From assembly GCF_002022005.1 (NCBI RefSeq), contig NZ_CP017258.1, forward strand, positions 558,001 through 622,000: 64,000 bases of DNA. Reading direction: 5' to 3'. Made by a program: the position numbers and the translations under genes. Positions 28,410 to 40,066 of the stretch are shown here, piece by piece; the stretch's first letter is position 1; each line of letters begins with the position of its first letter. The stretch is from Campylobacter pinnipediorum subsp. caledonicus. Lineage in GTDB: Bacteria; Campylobacterota; Campylobacteria; Campylobacterales; Campylobacteraceae. Under the pieces are notes generated by a model, which worked only from the letters and a program-made list of their open reading frames with translations, ran no database searches and was not told the origin of the DNA.

Positions 28410-29129
28410 TTATATTTTGCAAGTTATTTTTTTTGCAATGATATAAACAGACTCGTATGTCAGGGTGTTTTTAAATTCATTCTCGCATTTTGCTAATATG
28501 CTTTTACTAAGATATATATTCCCTAAACTATTTACACCACTATTTTTTAGGTGCCTAAAAAGTTCTATTGGGCTATTAAATTTAAGCTCATGTAGTTCGC
28601 TTTTTATTTTTACATCTTTATAGCTTTTGCATAAGCTTTGCAGTTCATCTACATCAAGATAACTAAGACCAAAACCTGTAAGATCATATACTTGTTTTAA
28701 ATTTTCTTTACCAAATGTGCTTATTGCTAAAATCCCATTTTCTTTTAGATGATCGCTAAGCAAAGGAAGTATTTTTCTAGCATCCAACCATTGCAAGCAA
28801 GCGTTTGAAATTATTAAATCAAATTTACTAATATCACTAAAATCTGATATTTTATTCATATCTATAGTTTTGAAATTTACATTTTTATCTTTATAATATA
28901 CACCATAATCATTTATATCGCTACTTAAATATTTATCATATCCTATATGTTTGCGAATTATTTTACCAAGCTCGTCTTGTCCTGAGCCAAATTCCCAGAT
29001 TCTACTATAATGTGATTTTTTTTGTGCTAATAATTCTTTAAGTAGCCTTTCTCGCATAATCTTTTGAATTTTAGCTTCTTTTTCATAAGTATCTTTTGCC
29101 TTTAAAAAATTATTTGCTACTTTATCCAA
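28410..29129 (-). CDS. bioC: Malonyl-ACP O-methyltransferase BioC
   Basis: Starts pimeloyl synthesis by methylating malonyl-ACP so that it enters fatty acid elongation. 239 residues, class I methyltransferase: IWEFGSGQDELG is the SAM-binding motif I; FDLIISNACLQWLD is the BioC-typical motif after strand 4; ISTFGKENLKQV and ELFRHLKNSGVNSL are BioC-specific. Third gene of bioFGC; it overlaps bioG by 13 bases. Confidence 0.92.
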   Translation of the reverse strand: MDKVANNFLKAKDTYEKEAKIQKIMRERLLKELLAQKKSHYSRIWEFGSGQDELGKIIRKHIGYDKYLSSDINDYGVYYKDKNVNFKTIDMNKISDFSDISKFDLIISNACLQWLDARKILPLLSDHLKENGILAISTFGKENLKQVYDLTGFGLSYLDVDELQSLCKSYKDVKIKSELHELKFNSPIELFRHLKNSGVNSLGNIYLSKSILAKCENEFKNTLTYESVYIIAKKITCKI

Positions 29130-29743
29130 AACTCATCCCAACTCTTAAAATTATTAAATACAAAATGTCCAGATTTTATGGTGCTTAGTTTTTCTTTGAA
29201 AAATTTTTGCATTGCTGTAAGTGGAAATATTTTATCATTAACTCCTGCTAATGCCTTTTGCCAATTTGTATTTATAGGTTCATTTTGACATAAATCAAAT
29301 AAATATTTTAACTCTTTTTTATAATCCCTTTGTAAATTTATCTCCAAGTCTTTAGCACTCATATTTTTTATAAATTCTTTTGGTTCAAAACTTTCTATAC
29401 TTCGCTTAAAAATCGCACTATGTATCCCGTAAACTCTATCAATCCCATGTGGTGTGCCACCTACTGCTAGGTTGAAAATTATTTTTTGTTTATTGTTTAG
29501 CAATAAATCAAAATCAATCCTTGATGCTACTCCAACCCCCATACTAAAACCAATTATTTGTATTTTTGCGTATTTTGATAGCAAATCTTTTGGAAAATTT
29601 AGATTTTCATATTCATATATGATGACAATATCAAACTCATCACTCATTTTTAAATGTGAAAAATGGTTTGGTTCACTTGCAAATCCTGTAAAGAATAATA
29701 ATAAATTTTCTGAATTATTTTGTACTAAATATTTAAATTTCAT
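29117..29743 (-). CDS. bioG: Pimeloyl-ACP methyl ester esterase BioG
   Basis: Removes the methyl mask from pimeloyl-ACP methyl ester to stop elongation, the job BioH does in E. coli. 208 residues, alpha/beta hydrolase (DUF452/BioG). LLLFFTGFASEPNHF forms the oxyanion hole, IIGFSMGVGVA holds the nucleophile Ser, and SGHFVFNNF carries the His. Located between bioF and bioC, overlapping both, as in other bacteria that use BioG. Confidence 0.92.
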   Translation of the reverse strand: MKFKYLVQNNSENLLLFFTGFASEPNHFSHLKMSDEFDIVIIYEYENLNFPKDLLSKYAKIQIIGFSMGVGVASRIDFDLLLNNKQKIIFNLAVGGTPHGIDRVYGIHSAIFKRSIESFEPKEFIKNMSAKDLEINLQRDYKKELKYLFDLCQNEPINTNWQKALAGVNDKIFPLTAMQKFFKEKLSTIKSGHFVFNNFKSWDEFWIK

Positions 29744-30893
29744 AACAAACCACCTCTATAAGTTTGTTTAAGTCTTGCAATTTTATTAATGAGTTTAATG
29801 AAATTCTGATACGAGAACTATTTGGAGCGACAGTAGGTGGCCTTATTGCTGGAGCATAGTATCCGTTTTGTTCTAGCTTTTTTGCAAGTTTTGTTGCTAT
29901 TTGGCTACTTTTTGTGATTATGCTTATTATGTGTGCATCGCCTATTGCATTTATTTTGTTGCCAGTTAAAATCGATTTAAAATCATAACCTAGTTTTATT
30001 AACTCTTTTCTTTGAGCGTTCATACCTTCTATTTTTTTGAATATAAAATGAGTATAAGCGACATTTATCTGTGGTAATGCTGTTGAGTATATAAGACTTC
30101 TTGCTTTGTTTATAAAAAAGTCTTTAAAATTTTGTTCACAAAGCAAGGTTGCACCTATGCTTGCTACCGCTTTTCCAAATGTAAATACCACAAAATCAAC
30201 TTCTTTAGCAAATCCACTAGCTTTTACTAGCCCAAGCCCATTCTCGCCACAAGCTCCAACGCTATGGGCTTCATCTATATATAGTAAGATATTTTCATAT
30301 TTTTGTTTTAGATTTACTAGACTTACTATATCTGCAAAATCTCCGTCCATGCTAAAAAGAGCTTCTGTTAAAACTATAATATATTTAAACTCATTTTGGT
30401 TTTTTTGTATCAACTCTTCTAAGTGATTTAAATCGTTATGCCTATATCTTTTAAAGTTAGCACCGCCTTGTTTTAAACCATCATACATACTAGCGTGTGC
30501 TTGTCTGTCTATTAAAAAAAGTATATTTTTTATCCCACTAAGTGCTGCTATTACTCCTACGTTTAGATGGTACCCACTGTTAAATAATAAGGCTTTTTTA
30601 TTGTTTTGGTATGAGTTTTGTAAATATTGTTCTAATTTTTCAAATTCGTTATGATTGCCACTAAGACTTCTAGAGCTAGATGCGCTAAATTTTAAAGGCG
30701 CGCCTAACGTGCTTTTTATAAATTCATCATCAAACATCTGTGTAGATGCTATGCCAAGGTAATCATTGCTCGCTAAATTTAATAGTTTGTTTTTATTTTT
30801 TATTATATTTAAGCCATTAGTTTTTATATTTTGTAGTTCTCGTTTTTGAAAATTATTTTCTAACTCTTCTAAGATATTGTTAATTTCTATCAC
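29733..30893 (-). CDS. bioF: 8-amino-7-oxononanoate synthase BioF
   Basis: PLP enzyme joining pimeloyl-ACP and alanine. 386 residues, family length. Motifs: LNLASNDYLGIA, LFNSGYHLNVGVI, YIDEAHSVGACGENGLG, and FTFGKAVASIGA with the PLP-binding Lys. The GTG start follows AAGGA by 7 bases. First gene of the minus-strand bio operon, diverging from the 23S promoter. bioA, bioD and bioB are not in the window. Confidence 0.94.
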   Translation of the reverse strand: MIEINNILEELENNFQKRELQNIKTNGLNIIKNKNKLLNLASNDYLGIASTQMFDDEFIKSTLGAPLKFSASSSRSLSGNHNEFEKLEQYLQNSYQNNKKALLFNSGYHLNVGVIAALSGIKNILFLIDRQAHASMYDGLKQGGANFKRYRHNDLNHLEELIQKNQNEFKYIIVLTEALFSMDGDFADIVSLVNLKQKYENILLYIDEAHSVGACGENGLGLVKASGFAKEVDFVVFTFGKAVASIGATLLCEQNFKDFFINKARSLIYSTALPQINVAYTHFIFKKIEGMNAQRKELIKLGYDFKSILTGNKINAIGDAHIISIITKSSQIATKLAKKLEQNGYYAPAIRPPTVAPNSSRIRISLNSLIKLQDLNKLIEVVCYEI

Positions 30894-30936
30894 TACGCGT
30901 CCTTGAAATTTTATACTACTTAAAATTTATTCTATC

Positions 30937-30962
30937 ATTATACATTTTAAACCACTATTATA
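30937..30962 (-). promoter_or_regulatory. Candidate bioF promoters
   Basis: Two TATAAT boxes on the minus strand, at 30957-30962 and 30937-30942, lie 45-70 bases before the bioF start. No BirA-type dyad is evident. Confidence 0.4.
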
Positions 30963-31040
30963 CATGGAAATTACTATTAGCTCTCTCCAAATTCCAACAA
31001 ACTAAAATATTTTTATTTTTTTTACAATATTAAGCTCATA

Positions 31041-31084
31041 TTAAGCATTGCTCTTATATAATTCCAGCTCACGATTTGAGAAAC
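31041..31084 (+). promoter_or_regulatory. rRNA promoter and start of leader, copy B (23S unit)
   Basis: Same 44-base block as 24337-24380 with a single mismatch, including TATAAT (31057-31062) and CACGATTTGAGAAAC. The leader motif ATCGTTGTTCT recurs at 31133-31143, so the antitermination leader was copied too. It gives 23S-5S its own strong promoter, about 390 bases before the 23S gene. Confidence 0.8.
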
Positions 31085-31367
31085 GGAGTTTATCTCCTTG
31101 AGAATATAAGTCAATATTTTATTTTTAAACAAATCGTTGTTCTTTTAATTACAATTGTTAAGAGTCACAAGCAAGTTTTAATAAAAACAATTTTACAGGA
31201 CTTGTTAAAGATTTAAATATCTAATCTCTTGTATATAAATACAGAAGTTTAACATCACAAGATATTATAGAGTTAAAACTTATCTATATTATCTGTTAAT
31301 GCTTTCCGTCTTGGGGATTATGTGTTTAGATTTAGTAACTACATATATTTATGTATAACAGTTACCT

Positions 31368-31385
31368 TTAACAAGGAAGTGATGC
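31368..31385 (+). other. 23S pre-rRNA processing stem, left arm
   Basis: TTAACAAGGAAGTGATGC pairs perfectly (18 bp) with 34354-34371, and the pairing continues imperfectly outward. It is the RNase III stem enclosing 23S. Confidence 0.75.
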
Positions 31386-31444
31386 GAATTAGAATATAAC
31401 AAAAAATATACTAACAACTTATTATGTATTAATAGGTAAAAAAA

Positions 31445-34348
<2,904 letters not shown>

Positions 34349-34353
34349 TTTAA

Positions 34354-34371
34354 GCATCACTTCCTTGTTAA
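34354..34371 (+). other. 23S pre-rRNA processing stem, right arm
   Basis: GCATCACTTCCTTGTTAA, exact complement of 31368-31385. Confidence 0.75.
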
Positions 34372-34444
34372 GGGTAAAACCTTATACAAGAAAAGATTGT
34401 TTAATAAAACAAGCTTTACTCTTAACGATATAATTTAACACAAA

Positions 34445-34497
34445 CAGTGTTAAATAAGAGATTACACAAATAATCACTAATCTTTTATTTAACACTG
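34445..34497 (+). repeat. 20-bp inverted repeat in the 23S-5S spacer
   Basis: 34445-34464 and 34478-34497 are complementary over 20 bases with one G-U-type mismatch (starting CAGTGTTAAATAAGAG on the left). The loop is 13 bases. It ends at the first base(s) of 5S, so it is probably a 5S maturation stem. Confidence 0.7.
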
Positions 34498-34616
34498 CTC
34501 GTGGCTATACAGACGAGGAAACGCCTTGCTCCATCTCGAACCAAGAAGCTAAGCTCGTCCTGGCTGATGATACTCTCTCTTACTGAGATGTTGGGAAAGT
34601 AAGTCGCTGCGAGCTT
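34496..34616 (+). rRNA. rrf: 5S ribosomal RNA
   Basis: About 119 bases, closed by GCTCG (34497-34501) and CGAGC (34610-34614). It contains the conserved ACGCCTTGCTCCATCTCGAA and GAAGCTAAGCTC segments. T-rich DNA after it may terminate the unit. Confidence 0.93.
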
Positions 34617-34884
34617 TGTTTATTCTTTCTTTTTATAAATCCAATTAATATTATTTATTATATATCTTTATTTCTTATTCTTTTTTATGTTTTTTTATTT
34701 AATAAATTTAAAATATTTTTTATTCTTTTATGTTATTGTGTTTTACTTGGTTGTGATTAATATACAAGTGGTATATTTTATTGATTGTGGATAATTGTTT
34801 TTTATTCTTTTTTATTTTAATCATTTAAATTCTTGTTGTTTAATAGCTAGATGGTAGGTTTTTTATAAATTGAGGATATAGTTT

Positions 34885-35168
34885 ATGAGGAATTTTAACA
34901 GCTCAATTAGCACAGAATTTAATCTAAAAGGTTATGATTATGATCCATATAAAAATAATTAGGAATAAATTTATTAGAATATAATAATTATAAAAATGTG
35001 CTAACAAAATAAAAGAGTGAGCAGATAAATCAAATTTACAAAGATACAAAAAACAAAACTACTTAAATAAACAAACTCTTCCTTGATGGACATATAAACA
35101 AAATAGAAATTTTACAATCACTAATCAACTCATCAAACAAATCATATTATAAAGTCACAAGCAAATAA
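34885..35168 (+). pseudogene. Broken ORF of unknown family
   Basis: The ATG at 34885 opens MRNFNSSISTEFNLKGYDYD and stops at 34960. The next frame continues as GINLLEYNNYKNVLTK, and after further breaks LFLDGHINKIEILQSLINSS ends at 35168. The amino acid make-up looks like real protein across frame breaks, so this is probably one decayed gene. I cannot name the family. Confidence 0.4.
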
Positions 35169-35224
35169 TATAAAAGCAACTGTAATTGTGTGATACTCTT
35201 ACAGTATTTATAATAAGTTCTTTT

Positions 35225-35352
35225 ATTTAAACAATATAAAAAAGATTAATTAGCTGTGAGTATACGAAGTACTTATTTGCTGAAAGGTAAATTAGCGATT
35301 ACTCTTGTTTCGTTTTTTGTTAAAAATCTTAGTAAGTTTATCAATACTTTAC
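35225..35352 (+). mobile_element. IS110-type non-coding end (possible bridge-RNA relic), copy 2
   Basis: Shares with 15165-15300 the order TTAGCG - GTTTTTTGTT - a 21-base identical block (35319-35339) - ATACTTTA, with differing sequence between blocks. No transposase frame is recognisable after it. Either a second element lost its coding part, or the RNA region was copied alone. Confidence 0.4.
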
Positions 35353-35541
35353 TCATATAATACTGCTATATTTATAGATAAGTACAGTTGAATGCTTTAT
35401 AAAAGTGTTATTTGATAATGTAGAATCTTTAATAGGCATTATAAAAAATTTATAGTGAATTGATTCATGTTCTTTTTTGTTGATAAATTTATTTATCTAT
35501 TTATTTGTCTTTTATAAATATGTATATTCACTAAAGATAAT

Positions 35542-35745
35542 TTATTTAACTTTTATGAAGAAAAAGGATTGGTATGGTGTTTTAAACAAAGAGTTAAAAA
35601 CATAAATATTTGATGCTTTTAGTAATTCACTAAATTTAGATTTGCTTACACAAAACTCATCCATAACTTCAATATTTGGTAACTCAAGCATCTCACTCTT
35701 TAGTAAATTTAAATCCTTTTTTTGTAGTTTTAAATATATTATCAA
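35542..35745 (-). CDS. Short unidentified ORF, probably a gene fragment
   Basis: 67 residues from a TTG, with LPNIEVMDEFCVSKSKFSEL and a hydrophobic aromatic C-terminus. No ribosome site or known domain. It lies among decayed genes and may itself be the 3' end of one, since codons upstream of the TTG stay open for a few residues. Confidence 0.25.
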   Translation of the reverse strand: MIIYLKLQKKDLNLLKSEMLELPNIEVMDEFCVSKSKFSELLKASNIYVFNSLFKTPYQSFFFIKVK

Positions 35746-35794
35746 ATGCTTATCGCGAGTTTAAAAATCATAAATACGAGTATTCAAGTTAATA

Positions 35795-36175
35795 ATAAAA
35801 GATAAAGTTAGAATGATTTTAAAAATGCAGTCGTAAAATAACTTCAGAAAAAGAAGAATTTGAAAATACATACAAAATAAAGATATAAGAATTAACAAAT
35901 AAATGTATATATCAACAATTATTAACTATCTATAAAAAATAATTTGAGAAAAAAGAACATCGTTTTAAATTTACTATAGAACTTTATTCTGATAATTCAG
36001 TGTATTATGGCATTAGTAAAATAGTTGATTGTAAAAATTGGATGGTGATTTTGCAAAAGAAACAACAGAAAGTTTAAATTACAAAATAATCGCAGATATA
36101 ATATTAAGTATAAAAAATGAAAATTATAAGGATAAAGTAAATAAAAACATACAAAAATATCTAAAAAATGGATAA
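35795..36175 (+). pseudogene. Frameshifted remnant of an unidentified gene
   Basis: Protein-like stretches are EKKEHRFKFTIELYSDNSVY, then YGISKIVDCKNW, and, one frame over from about 36040, DGDFAKETTESLNYKIIAD followed by a Lys/Asn-rich helix to the stop at 36173-36175. Further upstream, in-frame stops separate short pieces (SEKEEFENTYKIKI). It is followed by an intact terminator, so the 3' end of the original unit is here. Family not recognised. Confidence 0.5.
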
Positions 36176-36189
36176 TTTAACACTATTAG

Positions 36190-36226
36190 ATCAAATACCA
36201 AATGCTTATTTAGTATTTGATTTTTC
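36190..36226 (+). terminator. Rho-independent terminator after the remnant gene
   Basis: ATCAAATAC (36190-36198) and GTATTTGAT (36213-36221) form a 9-bp stem followed by TTTTC. Confidence 0.65.
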
Positions 36227-36240
36227 AATAAAAAATTAAA

Positions 36241-36396
36241 TCATTTAAACCCATAACTATCTTTTAGCCTTTTAAGATTTTCATTTCTTATATCTCTAGT
36301 ATCAACTTTATTATCTGAATTATTTTCATAAAAATAAAATATATCAACTATCCAAAGGACAACTATAAAACTAATAATAACAAAAAAATATATCAT
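36241..36396 (-). CDS. Small membrane protein of 51 residues, downstream of flgG
   Basis: One N-terminal membrane helix (MIYFFVIISFIVVLWIVDIF) followed by a charged cytoplasmic or periplasmic tail (NENLKRLKDSYGF). The ATG lies five bases past the flgG stop and has AAAGGTAG as ribosome site inside the end of flgG, so it should be co-translated from the sigma-54-driven flgG2-flgG transcript. Family unknown; its place suggests a flagellum-associated role, by inference only. Confidence 0.65.
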   Translation of the reverse strand: MIYFFVIISFIVVLWIVDIFYFYENNSDNKVDTRDIRNENLKRLKDSYGFK

Positions 36397-36401
36397 TTTA
36401 T

Positions 36402-37190
36402 CTACCTTTTAAGTCCATTTACGATTTCAAGCATAGAGTCACTTGTTGTAATTGCCTTCGAGTTTGCCTCATAAGCACGCTGTCCTGTTATAAGGTCAGT
36501 CATCTCCTCAACAAGCTGAACGTTACTCATCTCAACAAAGCCTTGTCTTATCGTACCAAGTCCATCTAACCCAGCTGTTCCAACTACAACATTTCCACTA
36601 GCACTAGTTTGCAAATAGTTGTTATCACCCATAGAGTGAAGTCCGGCTGGATTTATAAAATTTGCGAGTTCTATTTGCCCTATCTGATTTGTTTCTTGTT
36701 CTCCAGCTTGTAAAACAGATATCGTTCCATCGGTGCCTATTGAAATTTGAGTAGCATTAGCTGGTATTGTGATTTGTGGTATTAGTTGATATCCATCTGA
36801 GTTTACAACAGTTCCATTAGCATCAAGTTTAAAAGCGCCATTTCTAGTATAAGCAGTAGTTCCATCAGGTAGCTGAACTTGAAAAAATCCATCACCAGCA
36901 ATAACCATGTCAAGATTATTACCTGTCTCTTTAAAATAACCCTGAGAGAAAATTTTATTTATAGCAGTAGGTCTAACACCAAGACCAACTTCTATGCCAG
37001 TAGGACTTGTTGTTGTCTGGCTTGTAGCTGTTCCAGCATATTCCATAGTTTGATACATCAAATCAGCAAATTCGGCTCTGTTTTTCTTATATCCGTAAGT
37101 ATTAACATTTGCGATGTTATGAGAAGTAACATCTATTTGAGTTTGCTGAGCTATCATTCCTGTAGCTGCAGTATAAAGAGATCTCATCAT
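36402..37190 (-). CDS. flgG: Flagellar distal rod protein FlgG
   Basis: Builds the distal rod of the flagellar basal body. 262 residues. The N-terminal rod/hook motif MRSLYTAATGMIAQQTQIDVT then SHNIANVNTYGYKK is diagnostic, and the C-terminal block QLVEEMTDLITGQRAYEANSK is conserved. Last but one of the flgG2-flgG-small ORF unit; 19 bases after flgG2. Confidence 0.97.
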   Translation of the reverse strand: MMRSLYTAATGMIAQQTQIDVTSHNIANVNTYGYKKNRAEFADLMYQTMEYAGTATSQTTTSPTGIEVGLGVRPTAINKIFSQGYFKETGNNLDMVIAGDGFFQVQLPDGTTAYTRNGAFKLDANGTVVNSDGYQLIPQITIPANATQISIGTDGTISVLQAGEQETNQIGQIELANFINPAGLHSMGDNNYLQTSASGNVVVGTAGLDGLGTIRQGFVEMSNVQLVEEMTDLITGQRAYEANSKAITTSDSMLEIVNGLKR

Positions 37191-37209
37191 AGTTTTATCC
37201 TTTTGTTAT

Positions 37210-38016
37210 TTAAGCTTTTACTGCACCAAGTTTTGTAACAGCATCTTGATTTAGATCGTTCATATGGGTATTCATAACCTTTTGATACATATCAACCATT
37301 CTTTGAGTTTCTATAAGCCCGACCATCTCCGTGACTGGATTTACATTTGACATCTGAGTATATCCTTGCAAGAGACTACCGGCATCATCTACATCTCTTA
37401 ACTCATCTAAATTTTTCAGTTCAAACAAATTAGCCCCAATTTTTTCTAAGTTTCTAATCTCTTTTGGTTGTGCGATAAAAAACTTAGCAAAAGCCTTACT
37501 GTTTGAGTATAAATTTCCATTTTTGTCAGATGTTATTCGTGTCCCCTGAGGTGTTTGAATACCTCTTTCATTTTGTTCTTGATAATTACTAGGTAAAACA
37601 CGAAAACCATCTTTATTTACTATAAAACCCTCACTATCTAGTGTAAAGGCTCCATTTTTTGTCAATTTAGCACCATTTGGAGTTTGAACTAAAAAAAACA
37701 AATCCTCTCTTTTTAAAGCAAAATCAAATGTATTTAGGCTATGTTTTAATCCACCTGAGCTAAAATCAGTATATTGCTCACTTACCTGAGGAACTCTATC
37801 AATAGTTCGATTTAGATACTTTGCGGCATCCCTTGTATGATTTTTTAGTGGTAATTCATCTTGAGTTTGTTTAAAAATTCTTTCAAAATCACCTATAACA
37901 ACATCATCTCTTTTAAAACCTATTGTATTTACATTTGCTAGATTATTTGATATTACATTTAATCTATTAAATTGTGCAACCATCGCTCCGGTTGCCTGAT
38001 AATAACCATTTTGCAT
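37210..38016 (-). CDS. flgG2: Flagellar proximal rod protein FlgF/FlgG2
   Basis: 268 residues, same fold as FlgG. The N-terminus has MVAQFNRLNVISNNLANVNT and GFKRDD; the C-terminus has EMVGLIETQRMVDMYQK. In Campylobacter this gene is called flgG2 and fills the FlgF role. A sigma-54 promoter lies 42 bases upstream (38058-38071), as expected for rod and hook genes in this genus. Confidence 0.92.
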   Translation of the reverse strand: MQNGYYQATGAMVAQFNRLNVISNNLANVNTIGFKRDDVVIGDFERIFKQTQDELPLKNHTRDAAKYLNRTIDRVPQVSEQYTDFSSGGLKHSLNTFDFALKREDLFFLVQTPNGAKLTKNGAFTLDSEGFIVNKDGFRVLPSNYQEQNERGIQTPQGTRITSDKNGNLYSNSKAFAKFFIAQPKEIRNLEKIGANLFELKNLDELRDVDDAGSLLQGYTQMSNVNPVTEMVGLIETQRMVDMYQKVMNTHMNDLNQDAVTKLGAVKA

Positions 38017-38057
38017 GTTTGTCCTAAATCCAAAATAATATTTAAAAATCAGCTAAA

Positions 38058-38071
38058 GCAAATAACGTTCC
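38058..38071 (-). promoter_or_regulatory. Sigma-54 (RpoN) promoter of flgG2-flgG
   Basis: Minus strand GGAACGTTATTTGC followed by TTTA: GG and GC separated by exactly 10 bases. It shares the GGAAC...TTTGCT pattern with the site at 2136-2149. Confidence 0.82.
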
Positions 38072-38174
38072 ATATTTAAATTTATATACTTTTAATAAAA
38101 TTTCGGTATAATCCATAACTTTTTATCATATAAATTAATGATATTTAACCAGTGAAATACTAGAAAGGAATTTA

Positions 38175-40040
38175 ATGAGTTCTGCAAAAGAGGCATTTTC
38201 ACAAATAGAAGAGCTTTTTGCCGAAAACGCAAAAGGTTTTATAACTTATGAAAAACTTGTAAAATTATTTGACAAAGCACCAACAGCTACTATAGTTAAG
38301 AAAATAGAAGCTTTAATGAACAAAAACAAAACTCAACTTTTAACAGCAGCTGAAGTTGCTAAAATGAAAAATTTAGCAGATGCTAAAAAGAGAAAAAAAG
38401 AGGCTGAAGAAGCTCAAGAAGAAAATATAGATGATGATTTTGATCTAGCTAATGACTCAGACTATCTTGAATGGTCAAGGTCTGATAGCCCTGTAAGAAT
38501 GTATCTTAGAGAGATGGGTCAAATATCTCTTTTAACCAAAGATGAAGAGGTAGAAATAAGCAAAAAGATAGAACTTGGGGAAGATATTATCATAGATGCT
38601 TTTTGTTCTGTCCCGTTTTTGATTGATTTTATACTTGATTATAAAGAGCCACTTATAAATAGAGAGCGTCGTGTAAAAGAGCTATTTAAAAGCTTTGAAG
38701 AAGATAGTGATAGTGATGATGACAACGATGATGACAACGATGATGATTCAAGTGATTTAGATGATAACAATAGTGAAACCCCAGCATCTAAAAAAGTTGC
38801 AAAAAACGACAAAAGAGCATTAAAAGTAATAGAAAGTTTTAAGGCATTAGAAAAAGCAAAAAAAGAGTGGTTAAAAACTGCAAATAAACAAGGTGAAATA
38901 GACAAAGATGATATATTTGCAAATATAAATATAGCTTTTAAAAAGAAAATTTTAAAAGATAAACTTATGGATCTAGGTCCAACAAGCAAACTTATAAGCG
39001 AAATAGTAAAATCAATGGAAACTGCGCTAAAAAGCGATGATGAATTTGATAGAGAGCTTAAGCGTTTAGAATATCGTCTTCCTATGTTTAGCGATGAGCT
39101 TAAGAAAAATCACAAAGGAATTTTAAAAGATATCTTAAAACTCAGCAAAGATGACATAATAGCAAGAGTTCCTGAAGCTACTATGGTTTCTACCTATGTT
39201 GAGATCAAAAAACTTTTCCAAACAAAAGAGGCCAGTAAACAAGGGTTTAACCTAGAACCAGCAAAATTAAAATCAGTCTTAGAGCAAATAAAGCGTGGTA
39301 AAAAGATATCTGATGAGGCAAAAACAAGAATGGCTAAATCAAACCTAAGACTTGTTGTAAGTATTGCAAAAAGATATACAAATCGTGGATTGCCATTTTT
39401 GGATTTGATTCAAGAGGGAAATATAGGCCTTATGAAAGCTGTTGATAAGTTTGAATATAGAAAAGGCTATAAATTTTCAACATATGCAACTTGGTGGATA
39501 AGACAGGCTATAAGTAGAGCAATAGCCGATCAAGCAAGAACAATAAGAATACCTATCCATATGATAGAAACTATAAATCGTATAAATAAAATCAACAGAA
39601 AATACCTACAAGAAGAAGGCAAAGAACCTGATGTAAGCGTTATCGCAAAAGAGGTAGGGCTTAGTGTAGATAAAGTGAAACAAGTTATAAAAATAACAAA
39701 AGAGCCTATCAGTCTTGAAGCACCTATTGCAAATGAAGATGATGGTAAATTCGGGGATTTTGTTGAGGATAAAAACTCATTAAGCCCAATGGAACATATC
39801 CTTAAAAATGACCTTAGAGAACAAATAGATGATGTTTTATCTCAACTTAACGATAGAGAAAAAGCTGTTATTTGTATGAGATTTGGACTTTTAGATGATG
39901 AAAGTGATAGAACGCTTGAAGAGATAGGAAAAGCTTTAAATGTAACAAGAGAGAGAGTTCGTCAGATAGAAAGCTCAGCTATAAAAAAACTAAAACATCC
40001 TAAAGTTGGAAGAAAACTCAAAAACTATATAGAGGGTTGA
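38175..40040 (+). CDS. rpoD: RNA polymerase primary sigma factor RpoD (sigma-70)
   Basis: 621 residues. Region 1.1 is at the N-terminus, region 1.2 at [17 protein letters not shown], region 2 holds [20 protein letters not shown] (-10 recognition), region 3 follows, and region 4 ends with [11 protein letters not shown]-like [15 protein letters not shown] (-35 recognition). A non-conserved insert after region 1.2 carries a run of about 25 almost purely Asp/Ser/Glu/Asn residues (about 176-203) encoded partly by 12-base direct repeats (38715-38750). Ribosome site AAAGGAA. Confidence 0.97.
   Translation: MSSAKEAFSQIEELFAENAKGFITYEKLVKLFDKAPTATIVKKIEALMNKNKTQLLTAAEVAKMKNLADAKKRKKEAEEAQEENIDDDFDLANDSDYLEWSRSDSPVRMYLREMGQISLLTKDEEVEISKKIELGEDIIIDAFCSVPFLIDFILDYKEPLINRERRVKELFKSFEEDSDSDDDNDDDNDDDSSDLDDNNSETPASKKVAKNDKRALKVIESFKALEKAKKEWLKTANKQGEIDKDDIFANINIAFKKKILKDKLMDLGPTSKLISEIVKSMETALKSDDEFDRELKRLEYRLPMFSDELKKNHKGILKDILKLSKDDIIARVPEATMVSTYVEIKKLFQTKEASKQGFNLEPAKLKSVLEQIKRGKKISDEAKTRMAKSNLRLVVSIAKRYTNRGLPFLDLIQEGNIGLMKAVDKFEYRKGYKFSTYATWWIRQAISRAIADQARTIRIPIHMIETINRINKINRKYLQEEGKEPDVSVIAKEVGLSVDKVKQVIKITKEPISLEAPIANEDDGKFGDFVEDKNSLSPMEHILKNDLREQIDDVLSQLNDREKAVICMRFGLLDDESDRTLEEIGKALNVTRERVRQIESSAIKKLKHPKVGRKLKNYIEG
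38715..38750 (+). repeat. 12-base tandem repeat within rpoD
   Basis: GATGATGACAAC occurs twice in tandem (38715-38726, 38727-38738), then a diverged third unit GATGATGATTCA. Each unit encodes DDDN or a variant, so unit number can change without a frameshift. Confidence 0.8.
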
Positions 40041-40066
40041 AAAGTATTTTTTTAAGTTTTTTTAGT

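Larger units (their letters stand above)
34617..36240. other. 1.6-kb stretch of gene remnants after the rRNA genes
   Basis: No intact large gene. It holds a broken ORF (34885-35168), an IS110-type non-coding end (35225-35352), a short minus-strand ORF (35542-35745), and a frameshifted gene remnant (about 35795-36175) ending in a still intact terminator. 34617-34880 is low-complexity T-rich DNA in which I see nothing but a possible terminator for 5S. Confidence 0.6.

Noticed and set aside
35400-35470. Transposase remnant after the second IS110-type end
   Set aside because: No frame gives the DVSK start or other IS110 motifs; only the non-coding part is recognisable.
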